Source: Cladorrhinum sp. PSN259
Lineage: Eukaryota > Ascomycota > Sordariomycetes > Sordariales > Podosporaceae
Direction: 5' to 3'
DNA: 64,000 bases
Assembly (NCBI GenBank): GCA_033725935.1
Contig: MU867075.1
Location: 310,001 to 374,000, forward strand
Numbering within the stretch: the first letter of the stretch is position 1; every line of letters starts with the position of its first letter. Made by a program: the position numbers and the translations under genes. Shown in pieces: positions 21,529 to 34,232 of this stretch. Under the pieces are notes generated by a model. It had not been told where the DNA came from. It ran no database searches and saw nothing but the letters and a program-made list of their open reading frames with translations.

Positions 21529-23511
21529 CGCGAGTGATTATAGATTGCCGATATAATTTGAAGTATACGATAATCAGAATCGACGGCGGCGAGGAGCGGC
21601 CTTGGAGATGGATGTAAACTCCAAAAAAGCAACTCGACTCTAGCGTCTTCGTACAGTTGAAGATCGACCTGTTTGAGGTCTCTGTTTCGGATAAGATGGC
21701 GGCCAAGACCCGACAAAAGTGGTTACAATGTCGTAAAAATCTGGGCGAAATAAAAGAACTCGCAGTTGGTACGACCTGGGTAAAGAGGTCAGACTAGATG
21801 CGGCCTGGCAATGATACTGTTGGTAATAAAAAAAAAAGATAATGAAGTTTGTTGATAAAACGAGCGGGGAAATGGTATTAGAGGTTAAAAAAAAAAAAAA
21901 AGGGTAAACGAGTGAATTTTGAAATGGGGGTTTTCAGGTAGTGAGTGGTCAGGAGAGGAAAAAGAGGTTGCAGCTGGGCAGAAGCGAAGTCTCCCCTTCC
22001 CTCTCTCTCTTCTTGGTTTGTGTGGAGGGATGTGCAACGTGATGCAGGGGTTGTCCTTTTGGTGAGGGCGGGGCGCTTTGTGCACAGCAATCCTTGGTGA
22101 GGCCACCCAATGGGTCACTCGGCCATTCGGAATCCAGCAGCAGCTTCGCTAACTGGTTAACCCGTGTTCATGGCGGGAAGGCCGGGCCCCACCACGAGCC
22201 CACCCAATGGACCCTTTGCCCTTTTGATCAAATCCGCCGTTGCAGGTTTTAAATGTTGCACCTGTCATCAGCAAGAGCGTAATACGGGGACCTAACCGCC
22301 ACCAACCGCCGGTTTCCTCTTCAATTGGTCAGATGGCGAAACGGCATGTTGTTCATTGGTTCTGCTATCACGAGCGTCGACACCATTACCCATCAACAAA
22401 TGGACCATTTTATCAGTCAAGAAAAACCACAACTTTTGCTATTCATGAACAAATTAGCTCCACGAAGACCCTGTAATAATCACCGAACATTGCACCCTCC
22501 AAAAATAACAGCTCGCTTGTCACTGGCGCGCAAATTGTGCGGGGGACAAAGCATGGGCGTTTTTTTCTCCTTCTGAAAGCGCATAATCTCGTGTTTGCTG
22601 CTTCTTTGGAGTCCCTTAGATCTCTTAATCCACAGGGAACCACTCATCCGTTTTTAAACGGTTGAACCCGGGCCCGACCCCGAAGCGACTCCCGAAATCG
22701 GGTTTCGTGGCGTTGAAGCTGGGATCTTCCTTGGTTCAACTCCTTCAAACCCAACTTCGTCATCCGATCTGTTTGGGGAAACACAAATCTACCGGCAGTT
22801 TGGACGAAAACCGGTTGTTGTACTTCGCAAGGCATCATGTAACAAAACAGAACAACCTTATGGCGCAAGCGGTGCACCCCACGGTATCTTGTCTTTAATC
22901 TGATACAACACTATTGCCGATCTGTCATGCTGTCATTCCTTGCTTGTCCCCGGATTTTGGAAGCTTTGAAATACACTACAAGCAACAACTTGAGGTATTC
23001 CGGCGGATGTAACTATCACAGCACTCCGCACAGGCAATGGCATCATTATTTTTGTGTAATGTAGACTACTGACGCATGTCATGCTGTCCGCGTCAAGAAA
23101 TATCTGGAAATTTCTTATCTCGGCGGTGACCCAGTCCTTCTTTTAGGCCTCATATGCGAACTTCACAGACAAGTCACGTTGCATCCCGGGTGGGTGCAGT
23201 GTAGTCTCATGGTTGGTGACACATCTGATGTCAAATCGAGATCAAATTGAACAGATTGTGTGTTTCTATGATGTCTCTACAAAGCAAGCAGCTGTCACTC
23301 AAAAGGCCATTCTAAGCCTTCTCCCCGCTTATTACACACCAAGAAAAGTAGTAGCACTGAAGCTTGCTGACACAATTGTAGCCAAAATGTAAGTCCAGTC
23401 AGTAATCTGAGAAATGCCCCGATTTTGAAGCATATCGTGCAACTGTAGAAGAATTTTGGCCATACCTGCTCAACAATCGATATTTTTCTGAAGCATGACG
23501 GCCAAAAAAAC

Positions 23512-23539
23512 AAAAAAAAAAAAAAAAAAAAAAAAAAAA
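23512..23539. repeat. A28 homopolymer
   Basis: Twenty-eight consecutive A, directly preceded by a further A7 tract and one C. This may be a decayed retroposon tail or simple slippage; no retroposon body is recognisable beside it. Confidence 0.85.
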
Positions 23540-24081
23540 GGAGAACCATCCTATCGTAAATATACTAGGCGGTTTGAACATGGAGCAAGCTCCAGTCGTG
23601 TAAGTTGAGTCTGTAGCTACTAGTTTAAATATTACTCTATAATGGTTCGGTTCATTTGGCTACAAAGTTTGGCACTTTTCTGGCGTATAAAACTTCGTCA
23701 TACCAGACTCCAATGTGAACTATATGGTTGTATCGGTCTCATCAATCGATCACTTGTCATTGGCCTCAAGTTCACAACCGACACACTATGATACCTACAT
23801 GTAGGCCGGGCTGCAGTTTGGGGAATGTCGAGTGGGCAATTCCGAGCCTCTGAGACTCTAAAAACAAAACTCTATACGGTTTGATGTATTGAAGGTTGTA
23901 GTAGCTAGTTATCAGAATATCCCATTTCCCAATGTCATATTCCCGGGTGTGTTCAAAGATAAAGATCGAGCTGACTGATGGGTGCCATGCCATTGGCTGA
24001 AGGGATGACGAGACTTAATATGCCCAGGACCCAAATCATTCTCACCACTCAGTTCTACGCTCATCAGCATCTATAAGTGCC

Positions 24082-24500
24082 TGTCATGTTTGGACCCTAG
24101 TTTTAACCTTAGGATTCGTAGAGTCACTATGATCAAGGAACTTCAGACTGCAAGGCAGGTTCTGTTAGCTGCCACGGGGACAAGCCCTCTCACGAACACA
24201 GCAGGATTTACTGGTATGGGTCTCTCGAGACTTGCTTACCCGGAGGTTCACGTATGGCCGTTCCCCAAAATCTTGGGTGCAGCTCAATCGCTGAGTAGCT
24301 ATTTGCCGGCTCGTATAAAAGGCAACTATTCACAAGAATAAACCGAACGAAACCATTTTATTATTCATAAGCCGAATATATCCAGTATAAGTACGGCTTA
24401 TACTCCAAGCGTCCCCGATAATAAACTACTCAAAGGGAAAGAGCTATACAGGTTCGACTTATCATACCCGAGCAGTTGCCTCAATAAACCGGTTCAATAC
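24082..24500 (+). mobile_element. Possible decayed solo LTR
   Basis: The segment opens with TGTCATG, a common fungal LTR start, has a TATAAAAGG box at about 24315 and AATAAA signals at 24338 and 24483, in promoter-to-polyA order. No matching 3' end, target duplication or coding remnant was found, and the right end is a guess. Treat it as a candidate only. Confidence 0.2.
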
Positions 24501-25348
24501 GGCTCAAAGTTTTAAGCTGCTCATGAGCAAAAACAAAAAACGTAAATTTACCGTTCATTTCCATATTTCCATGAGAAGCTATTTGGCAGCTTATGCGGAC
24601 CAGGTATAAACGGTTAAGTGAAGGACCAGGTGGGTTGACAACCGTCATGAGAGCAAATACCAAAGATGCGGGCTCGCAACGATGGCTCACATTAAAGATG
24701 GAGATGTGGGGCTAGGCAACGGTTATTACTATTTACAACTGTTGTTTATTTCCATACAGTTGGAGCAGGACTAACCGTTAGATTTCAGCTAACCGTTGAA
24801 ACTGTATTTACAGTTATTATTTACAAACAATTGTTCCTAGGAGATTCCCGTAAAATATGGGGGTTTTCTGCAGCCAAAACCCTTCTTTTATTTACTTCTA
24901 CCTAGATTCCCTCCCACGGACCTGCCCATCCACCTACCTGCTAACTAAGTGCCTTTCCGCCGTGTGTATGGCCGTAGATCGGCTGGTCTAAGATGCCGTG
25001 GGAGAGGTGGTGGTCAGTCCTAGCACGGCTGCAAGCCAGGAAGCCTATGTGGGTATGGGTGTGGGTGTGGGTGCCATACCTGTGCCTGTGTGTGGTGGGA
25101 GGCGTGATGGGGGTGTGATGCGAGATGTGTGGTGGTTAAAATGAAGATGACTAACACTTCAAAGATGCAGAGATCTAAGGCATTGCCTAGGTGTGGGTGC
25201 CCGTAGGTGTGGGCAGGTGCGGCCGGGCACCTCCTGCCCTCTGGGAATGCCCCCATCCACTTGCACACTGGCCTGGCCTACCCTACCCTAGACCTTGGTT
25301 CGGCCCAGGAATGCAAGGCTAATAAACCTTCCTTTATTTACTTCCCAC

Positions 25349-25438
25349 CAACGGTTATTTCAAATCCAACGGTTAAGTCTGGACCAACGGTTAAGCCTGC
25401 ATCAACGGTTAAGTCTGCATCAACGGTTAAGTTAAAAT
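25349..25438. repeat. 18-bp tandem repeat, five units
   Basis: Five head-to-tail 18-bp units, each beginning CAACGGTTA; the middle three share the core CAACGGTTAAG. Single copies of the same core occur nearby in both orientations (about 24607, 24717, 24773, 24790 and 25485). Confidence 0.85.
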
Positions 25439-28400
25439 AAAAAAAACAGGTAATGGCGTTTTAATACTGTTAAAGGCGTTGTAAAACGGTTGTATAACTG
25501 TTAAACAGACCCTCAAATTTCCATTAATGCAGCTATCTGAGCATTGATCGTGCTCGGAGGAACATGACAATAGTGAATTAAGGGGTTTTCTGATATTTTC
25601 AAGTGTGAGGAAAGGCTCTTCAGCTAATGTCCCGATTTTTTTACCTTGAGGTTCATTGCAATCGATCAGTAGCACGCCCATAAGCACAATGAGACAAGAA
25701 CAAGACGATTAACTCAGCGATATTATTTTCGCTGCCACAGTTTGTCTTGTAAGCCATCGTAACAACAGAACGTGTTCTATCACCGTTGTACGCGGTGACT
25801 CAGTCTCTAATCATGGGAACATGAGCTGTATGACTTTAACAAAGACTCTGGGCTGCGGTCTAATTACCAACACGAGCAGAAACCGGATGGACGATGTCAG
25901 GATGGTGTGTTGGAGTATTTCCCCAGGGAGCCGGAACTCTGGAAGTAGCCTATACCCTTTCCCATTTATTGGGAACTTTTCAGATCAGCCGGGTAGTTCT
26001 TTCGGCTGGGATGCTCGATCGCTGATAGGATTGTGCGGTTGACATGCTCAGGTGTCCATTGCCGTTCTCATGGTAAAATATGAACCATAAAGACAGCATA
26101 TGTGGCCTGAATTAAAGGTTCTGAGGGTGGCTCTCCTGGCATATATGTAGGGTCCGTGCTATGGTATCCTGCCTATATTTCTCGCGGAGAAAGGAACAAG
26201 TCCAGGCTTACGGTTGTCACAACTTCCACGCTCGATTCTTAGCAAGAGCCCGCCCGAGATTCGAAAGCCAGCAGCGCATATAGTATCATCAATTGATAGA
26301 ATGTTCCGTCACTGTGCTACCATATCAATTCCAGAGTGTTGAGAAGAGCAGGAGCTTTCAAGTGTACTGCAGAACCTTATTCTACGTATGACCCCGGATG
26401 GTAATACACTCGAGTTTTTCTCGATCGCAGAAAGGACCAGGTATACACTATTGCACTATGTAGGTATCACACTGAATAAGGAAACCAAAGGGCAGCTGGA
26501 CGCTCACGGCGCAAAAAATGACTCAGATCATCTAAACGAGGCCGCAATTAGCATAATAAACTACTCTTCCTCTTCCTGGTTCGCTCACCATGAACATTGG
26601 AAGCTCATCGATGCTCTTGATAGACTGAAGTGGTCCTTCACCTGGTGAGCGACTAGTGACCCTATTATCAGAGCCCAGCTTAGTGATGAGATTTCAACGC
26701 GAGGTTTAGCTCGCGCACACAAGTTCTCTGCAGCGTCAAAGAGCTGCTCTGATACGTGCTCTTATCATCACTTTCACTTAGAAGCTCCACTGTGGCCAGG
26801 CAGCAATTATGGGCCGAGACACATCTCCTAGATTTCAACTGCTAAGATCTGCGTGCTCTCAGGCCAAACATGCCTTGTCATCTGTTTACCAGCACTGTGA
26901 AAACCACTCCTGCAGTTGCTTCAGATTTTGAGCTGTTCTGTTGAATTCGGGGTAGAGCTGGCTTTAACTGTGAGCCCATTTCCGATTGAAGCCTGCGTGA
27001 AACCTGGATGCGGCCCTTGGCGTCAGCAGCCCAGTTCGCCCGGTGTCGGAGGATTTACTCGGAGTCCCAGTGGCAGTCTCCTCCATGTCGTACAGGCTCA
27101 TGTGGGGAACCCCAAGGTTCTAAGCAAGATCTTATATGGACAACTGTGCTAACGCTTCGAGGCGCAACTTGACGGCAAAGGCGCCGATGAGCCGAAGCCA
27201 CATAAAAGAACCACCACAACGGTGACCTGGTTGAGCGCAAGAGAAGTATCGTGGGCGGCTTTACACGGTAAGATGGGTGGTGATGACGGCCGGGGAGATT
27301 CGGAGGTGTGTTCAGCTGCATGCAGGTACAGATGTGCTATTGTTATCACATCTTTCGGACCCCACTACCATTGCACTTGGATGCTGCCACAGCCATTGCC
27401 CAAATTCCAATCTCCTCGGCTCCCCGATGGCAAATTTACTTGGTTAAGCGATGTGGGCCTCACACAATTTCAAGGAATCTAAATGTTAGAAACTCGGTGT
27501 TGAAATTGAAAAGCGTCTTCCATGACGCTGTGGATGATTGGAATGATGTTCAGAGAAGGCCGGGTCTGTGCTTCTCCAAGCCGCATTAAGCTCAGACTAG
27601 TAGAACACTTCTCCGCCCAGTGAACCTGGTCGGGAAGTCAAGAAAAAGCCAGGGCCACACTGCATCAAGAAAATGATCAACGCCCTGGGGGAGCCGGTCC
27701 CTTGATGATCGGCACAGAGCCTCAGCGGTTGCATAACAGCACCTGAAGATTCCAATGACGACTACACCTCCACCACCCTTTGTTTTGCTAGTACGGTTTT
27801 TTTGACAGGGTTCAAGAACACCGACCATTGGACCAACCAACTTAGGGGTAGGGTTAAACACCTGATTTCCCCCCTGCAAAAAAAAAAAATCGAACTAGCG
27901 AAACAAACGGTGGTAGAGGTGTAGAGACGGATGGACGGGAAGTTTCTCCAGAAATATGAAAATACCCATAATATTCAATAAATCCTCCAACATTGTCAGC
28001 AATGCTGTCCAATCAGCAGCGCAAGTAGATGCCACATAGCGTCCGTCCTTACAGATCTGACGCTGATAAATAACGGACAGGGGGGCAGACGCAGCATCGA
28101 ACCCCAGTCTTCACAGACACACAAGAGAGCGCTAAAGAAGTCAACTCAGCCTTGAGAAGGGACCGACAGGCAGACAGAAGCTTGGACTCCCGTGTTTTTC
28201 GCATGGCAAACCGGGATTACGGTTGCTCCCCCCGCATGGGTAAGGACACACAGAGTGTGGGTAACAGGAACCAACAACATCTTGGCAGGGGTGTCCTTCC
28301 GAACTAGGACAGACAGCCACAGATTTGAAGCAGGTACGATCGTACGTGCAGGACGGAACCCGAGGGGGAAAAGCAGAAACCCGTTGGTGACGGAGAACCT

Positions 28401-29137
28401 GAGGTGAGGATTCTCATGCGGGATTTCCCATTATGGGAGTTTGGGCAAGACAACAGGGCACTGTTTTGATAAAAGACATCCTGAAAGCCCCAAAAGTTAA
28501 CTCAAGCAACGAGTTGAATCTTGAGGGTTCTAGATTTCCGAGTTGTGGAAGAGAGTGTATCCCAACCAGTCAGCCACCTACCACTCGACGGCATCGGCAC
28601 AGTCGGCTGCTCCGCTCATATTCATCACAGCACATAAGCGGCTGTGCAGTTCCTCAGATGGCGTGGGCGCATGGAAGAGTTGGTGTGCATCGTGCTCATC
28701 TCCAACCCCTCATACACAGTAGCACAGTGACGTTTCCAGTGCCCAGTAAATTCGCGCACCAATAAAGACGACGACTGGCTGGGTGGGCCGTTGAAGAATG
28801 CTTCCAAAAGAGGTATCATGGATGGCGTCTGCTTCTGGGGAGCTTCGGGCTTGTCCCTTTTCGGTCGAAGGCCCCCATTGTCTCCTGCTAAAAGGTGTGG
28901 TGCCCTTCTTCTTCCTTCCTGAGGCTCTCTCCTTCTCCTTCGGTACTGTGCCTTTGGTCTAGCAAAGTTCTCACCAGACGACGACGTGCTTCTCAAGCCG
29001 TTGCAAACGTTTTGTTTGCGTCCTTTCGTTATTGCTTCCATAAGCATCTACACTCCTTCACAACCAAGGCCCATCTTTGGCCACACACTCTTTAAATACG
29101 CGCGTTGTATTCTTATACTAAACCAATAACCCTCATA

Positions 29138-32135
29138 ATGTTCACCAAGTCGCTTGCCGTTGCCGCCCTTGCGGCCCTCCCAGCCCTTGGAACCCCCGCC
29201 GTCAATGTCTATTGGGGTCAAACAGGATCGGGCGAAGGTGACAGGCTTCGAGCCTACTGTGACGCTCCAGGTTTCGACTACGTCACGGTTGGCTTCATCA
29301 ATAAGTCTCCATCTCAAGACACTACAGGTTCGGCCTACCCAGGAACCAACTTCGCTGCCCACTGCAATGCCGCCGTCTACACGTATGATGGTGCCAACAC
29401 AAACCTAAACAGCGAGTGCGGTGTCATCTCAGCAGATATTAGATACTGCCAGAGCAAGGGCAAGAAGGTTCTTCTCTCAATCGGTGGCACCTTCAGTGCC
29501 GACTCCGACTACACTGTCAAGACCGAGGGTGAAGGAAGGATCTTTGCCAATTTCATCTGGGGGGCTTTTGGACCCTACTCGGCGTCCTGGGGATCAAGGC
29601 CTCGTCCATTTGATGACTTCTACACCGCGGATGCCGGCGAGGAACACTTTGTTTTTGATGGCTTCGACTTTGACCTTGAGCATGCCTTCTGTAAGTTTGG
29701 TTTCCGTTGCTATGGTATGTGAGGGGATGAACGAAATACTAACTGGCCGCAGCTGATGCCGAACAAGATGGGTACATTTCGATGATCTCTCGCCTCCGCA
29801 TGCATATGGAAACGGATACTACCAGGCAGTATATTGTTTCCGCAGCGCCTGAATGCCCTCTGGATTCGGACTTTAAGCTGAGGAAGATTATCCAGGAGAG
29901 TAGGTTCACGTTAAAAGATGACCTTATCCGAGGACATTGCTGACATCAATCATAGGCAAGTTTGACGCGTTGTTCATCCAGTTCTACAACAATCCCAAGT
30001 GCGCGGGCACGAACAACAACTTCGATGCCTGGGTCGAGCACATTGCTGGAACGCAGAGCAGCAACGCCAAGCTATTCATTGGACTCCCTGGTTCATCAGA
30101 GAAAAAGGCTGCAAGTTCGGGCTACCTTGAACCGGCTGTTGCTGAGACCATCATCCGCCTCCACAAGAACAAGCCTTCTTTCGGCGGTGTCATGATCTGG
30201 GATGCTTATTATGCCCGTGCAAATCAAGTGACTCCCGGGCTGAACTACTATCAGTTTGCTCGCCGCGTCGCTGTTGGCCCTTCTGTCCCAGTCGTTCCTG
30301 CCCCTGTTCCGACGGCATGCGTCAAATACCATACAATTCTGTCTGGACAGTGGTGTGCCCTGATCGCCAACAAGAACGGCATTTACCTTGACGAGTTGCT
30401 TCGATATAACCCTGGGTTGGACTGTGGCACAATTCAGCCGGATCGGGTTCTTTGTGTCAGGCTTGGAGTCCCTCAGCCGTCGACAACGAGCACCACAATT
30501 TCGAGCACCAGCACCACCTCGAGCAGTACATCTACCATCTCTTCAAGCACCTCGTCTAGCACAACCTCAAGCACCACTATCTCGACCAGTACCTCTTCGA
30601 CCTCTTCAAGCACCTCATCTAGCACAACCTCAAGCAGTACCACCTCATCTGGTACTAGCTCCAGCAGCGTTTTGTCCAGCACCAGCTCAAGCAGCACCGG
30701 CTATAGCAGCACTACTTCCAGCACCGTCTCATCTAGCACGACTTCGGCTATCGCTTCGTCAAGCACTGCCGAGACCGCTTCTACCACCGAGGCTACTTCT
30801 GGGACTGCCTCCACTACTGAGACCGCTTCTACCACTGAGGCTGCCTCCGCGACAGATACTGCCAGCGCCACCATCACTGATCCTCCTACCTCAGCATCTG
30901 CTACTGAGACCGACTCAGCTACCGCGACCAGTACCGCAACTGAGGATGACGAGGTCTGCGATGATGAGACTACTACCTCGGCTTCCGCCACCGAAACTAC
31001 CTCTGCCAGTGAGACAGAGACTGCTTCGGTAACTGAAACCGTTAGCGAGGCTATCTCTATTACCGAGACTCCTTCTGCTACCGAGACTGCTTCGACAACT
31101 GAGACAGCGAGCGAGACTTCTTCTGCTACCGAGACTGCGTTAGTAACTGAGACCGCCAGCAAGACTTCTGCTACTACTGAGACTGCTTCGGTAACTGAAA
31201 CCGTTAGCGAGACTATCTCTGTTCCTGAGACTTCTGCTACCGAGACTGCTTCAACGACTGAGACCGCCAGCGAGACTTCTTCTGCTACCGAGACTGCTTT
31301 AGCAACCGTGACCGCCAGCGAGTCTTCTTCCGCCACCGAAACTGCTACTGAGACCTCTGCCAGCGAGACGTCTGCTACTGAGACTTCGGCCGTCGAAACC
31401 TCCACTACTGAGACCTCTGCCATTGAGACGTCTGCTCCAGTTACCACCAGTGATACCCCTACAGTCACGTCGGCCATCGACCCATCGCAAAGCTACACTA
31501 CCTCAACCTATTATAGCACCACCACATTCACTGTTACCTCATGCCCACTATCGGTCACCAGCTGCCCAGGCCGTATTGTCACGAGAACAATTGCCATCTC
31601 GACGACAATCTGCCCCGTCACCCCCACCGAGACGGCTGCTCCTAAGCCTACTAGCTGGACTACCTCCACCGTCTACTCCACCAAGACCTACACTATTACT
31701 AGCTGCGCTCCTACTGTTACCAACTGCCCGGGCAAGATCGGCCAGGTCACGACTGAAATCGTGGCTATCAGCACCACCGTCTGCCCCGTGACAGCTTCTC
31801 CTTCTCCAAGCCCCAAGCCGAGCATTAAGGTCATCAAGGGTCCTGAGGGTCCTGAGGAATCTGAGGGACCTGGTTCCGACAAGACCTCGTCGGTCCAAGT
31901 CACCACCATCCAGACTGTCACCGTTTCCAAGCCTGTCTACACCTACAGCAAGCCACCATCCCCCAACACCGTGACCGTCAAGCTGGTGCCATCGGGAGGG
32001 TTCTATAGCACTGGCGGCTTCAGTGTTGCCAAGCCAACTCCCTCGGCTACTCAGCCGGTTACCGCCGGGGCAGGCCGCAACTTTGTTGCTCTTGGCCTCC
32101 CCGCCACGTTGGCTGCTTTCTTCTTTGCCCTCTAG
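29138..32135 (+). CDS. GH18 chitinase with LysM domain, Ser/Thr stalk and GPI anchor
   Basis: Three exons, 29138..29690, 29753..29899 and 29956..32135, give 959 residues. Both introns (62 and 56 nt) have clear GTAAGT/GTAGGT donors, CTAAC/CTGAC branch sites and CAG/TAG acceptors. Order: signal peptide (1 to about 18); GH18 catalytic domain (about 20-340) with the active-site motif DGFDFDLEH (174-182), catalytic Glu181 intact; a LysM chitin-binding domain (about 355-401, YHTILSGQWCALIANKNG through VLCV); a Ser/Thr-rich stalk (about 407-740) with an internal 54-codon duplication; two copies of a Cys/Thr module (746-795 and 800-848, each ending ISTT(V/I)CPVT); and a GPI-type tail (AGAGRN, then a hydrophobic end). 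This is a ChiA-type class III chitinase expected at the plasma membrane or wall, cutting chitin during growth, septation or lysis. The catalytic residues are visible; the exact role is inferred. Confidence 0.93.
31023..31345 (+). repeat. Imperfect 162-bp tandem duplication in the chitinase stalk
   Basis: The segment starting GCTTCGGTAACTGAAACCG at 31023 recurs at 31185, exactly 162 bp (54 codons) later. The copies differ by substitutions and one 3-bp deletion, so the frame is kept. It encodes (S/T)ETAS-type O-glycosylation repeats. Confidence 0.8.
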
Positions 32136-34232
32136 AATGAGGGGGGAAGATAGGAAGGAGGGTTGTTTTGAGGATGTGTTTCCTTTGTCACTACATTTGA
32201 AATGATACTTGCTTTCAAATTTGGCTTAATTTTTTTTTTTTTATTTTTAAAAAAAAAAGTCTTCTTGGAGGAAGGATAGCGAACAATGCTTTGTTGGGGA
32301 TGATGATCAGGAACCTACAGAGACGAAAATGGATGAGGATGGTGACGGAAGGGGTGGCAGTGGCTTCTCATTTTCCTTTCCTTTCTGGCATGTCTATCTC
32401 TATGCATATTGGTCTGGAGGATGTACGACCCTGAAATGGTCTTGGTTCAATCCATTTAGATGTATATTCAAATCTCACAGACCGCTTCTATCCGGCGGTA
32501 TCATAGTTGTTGGCTTGCCAAAGAAAGAAAAAAAATATTTGGCCGAAAAGATTTTTTTCTGATGAAACCGGGTGGCGTCTAACTTTGTGGGTGGTGTTGT
32601 GTTACTGTAGTACAACAGAATAGAACCTATGGGGGGAAAGGAAGACATGGCAGCGCCCCTGCATGGTATGCAAGCCTCTGGGAGGTAGGTGGACGGCGAT
32701 GTCATCCTCCTGGATCGGGGGACATGCCAACTTTGTTGCCACGCGGCAATTGTGAACATCTCGGGACGGCGCCTCGGGGTAATGTTTGTTTCGGTGGTCG
32801 GGCTTGGACTCCGAGGACACGGAGGAGCAGTGTCTCACAGTCAGGAGATGTAGATGAGGTGGTTGGTGATGTATGATGATGAAGGTGAGGGTGAGGTGGG
32901 ATTGATATTTCTTTTTCGACCAAAAACAACGACATGCATAAAGTAGTACATACAGTTGTACATGCATGATCTACGCGCAGCAACAGGCAGAGAGACAGAG
33001 TTATTCCCCCCTTTTCTCCAGCTGACAAAAATCAGCGAAAAAGTTTCAACTGCTGCATGTACATGTACCGTATGTTTGTCCCTGATCCAGTCTGAGACTG
33101 GATCCAATGGTTTTGTTTCCCACGGGGGCGGTCGGTTTGCCCCGGGAAGGGCATTCCATCTTTGCCTCACATGCTCAGCCGTGGATTGTCGGTGAGCACA
33201 TACTTGCAGCGTTGCGTAGTGTACACACATCAGCGCGCCATGCCATGAATGGTTGCCCCCCCCCCCCCCCCCCATACATGTTTCTGGAACATTTCTTTTT
33301 TCTGCTGTGTGTGTCTTGAAAAGGTGTGTAGATCACCGAAACCAGAGAGTGGTACAGCCGGCTGTTTCGAATCCTTGATCCTAGCTGTGGAATGCGGTTC
33401 TCAGTCAGCACCCCGCGCGAACTTTCTGACTGTGATATCTGAACTGCCAAAAAGCCTTCCCGTCCTTACTCTGGGGTTCACATCATGATATAGCCCAATT
33501 CCACGTGTCATGGAGTTCCCGGCTCGTGCGGGAGCTGTGCCATGAAGCACGCTGGTACGTGCTGGTGAAGTGGGTGAGTGGGAAGGGATGTTGTGAGAAG
33601 GCGTCGGGCGCTATTTTAGTGTCACCTCTCAAACTTGGAACCCACAATTGGCGGGCTGAATTACCTGAAAAGAGGTACCCACCCACAATTCACTAGCTAC
33701 CAATGGCGATGGGTTCAGGTGCAGGCACCAGGACAATGTCTCAACTTGGAAGCATTTGCGTGAGGGTCTAGATCGCGGTTTTTTTTTTTTTGGTGTTGCT
33801 CGTTTCTCCTGGCCCTCCACTACGACCGAGAAAGGCCGACGACACAAGACACAGACACCAGCGCAGTAGGGCCAGGCGCCAGCTGCGACACCTAGGGCTA
33901 TTTTCCTTTTTATTCTTAATTCTGCAGAAGAAAACCAATCTAGATCCCTGGTTCAAAGGTTCCCACTCGCTCGAAGCCTTGTTTCTCAAGCCTCGTCGGC
34001 TTTTTCCAGCCGTCAAGTGACTCAAGGTCGCCCATCCCATCCCACCAAGCATCACCGTCGCCGCCGCCGCCGCTGTCTGCGTCCGCGTCATCCCACCATC
34101 CTTTTTTGCTGCTGCCACCACTACCACCACCACCACCAGCCGCGCGACAAGCTCGTGTACCTATATTCGTCCCGGGCCGCGCCCTTATTTTCAATTTCCC
34201 AATGCCCTCCTCTCCGAGGCCATTGCTCAACG
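32136..34232. other. Intergenic region with C18 tract
   Basis: This region lies between the chitinase 3' end and the telobox Myb gene, both on the plus strand. T- and A-rich tracts just after the chitinase stop (32228-32258) are probably its 3' UTR or terminator region. A run of 18 C lies at 33256-33273. Frames are short and motif-free. The last 200 bases, with CCACCATCAC-type pyrimidine/Cys-free DNA, are probably the 5' UTR of the Myb gene. Confidence 0.5.
33256..33273. repeat. C18 homopolymer
   Basis: Eighteen consecutive C on the plus strand, intergenic. Confidence 0.9.

Larger units (their letters stand above)
21529..29137. other. 7.6-kb gene-poor region with repeats and possible element remnants
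   Basis: No protein gene can be supported in this stretch: the frames are short, without motifs and without intron-joined partners. It holds a 28-A run (23512-23539), an LTR-like segment beginning at 24082, a cluster of AACGGTTA motifs in both orientations (about 24605-25495) that includes an 18-bp tandem repeat, and otherwise mixed AT-rich DNA. The last 200 bases are the chitinase promoter, with a TTTAAATA box at 29090-29097. Confidence 0.5.

Noticed and set aside
28090..28115. TCGAACCCC resembling a tRNA T-loop
   Set aside because: The T-stem does not pair and the surrounding sequence gives no cloverleaf.
30701..31477. 258-codon Val/Ser/Ala-rich frame on the minus strand
   Set aside because: Antisense shadow of the repetitive Ser/Thr stalk of the chitinase; no start context, domain or signal peptide.
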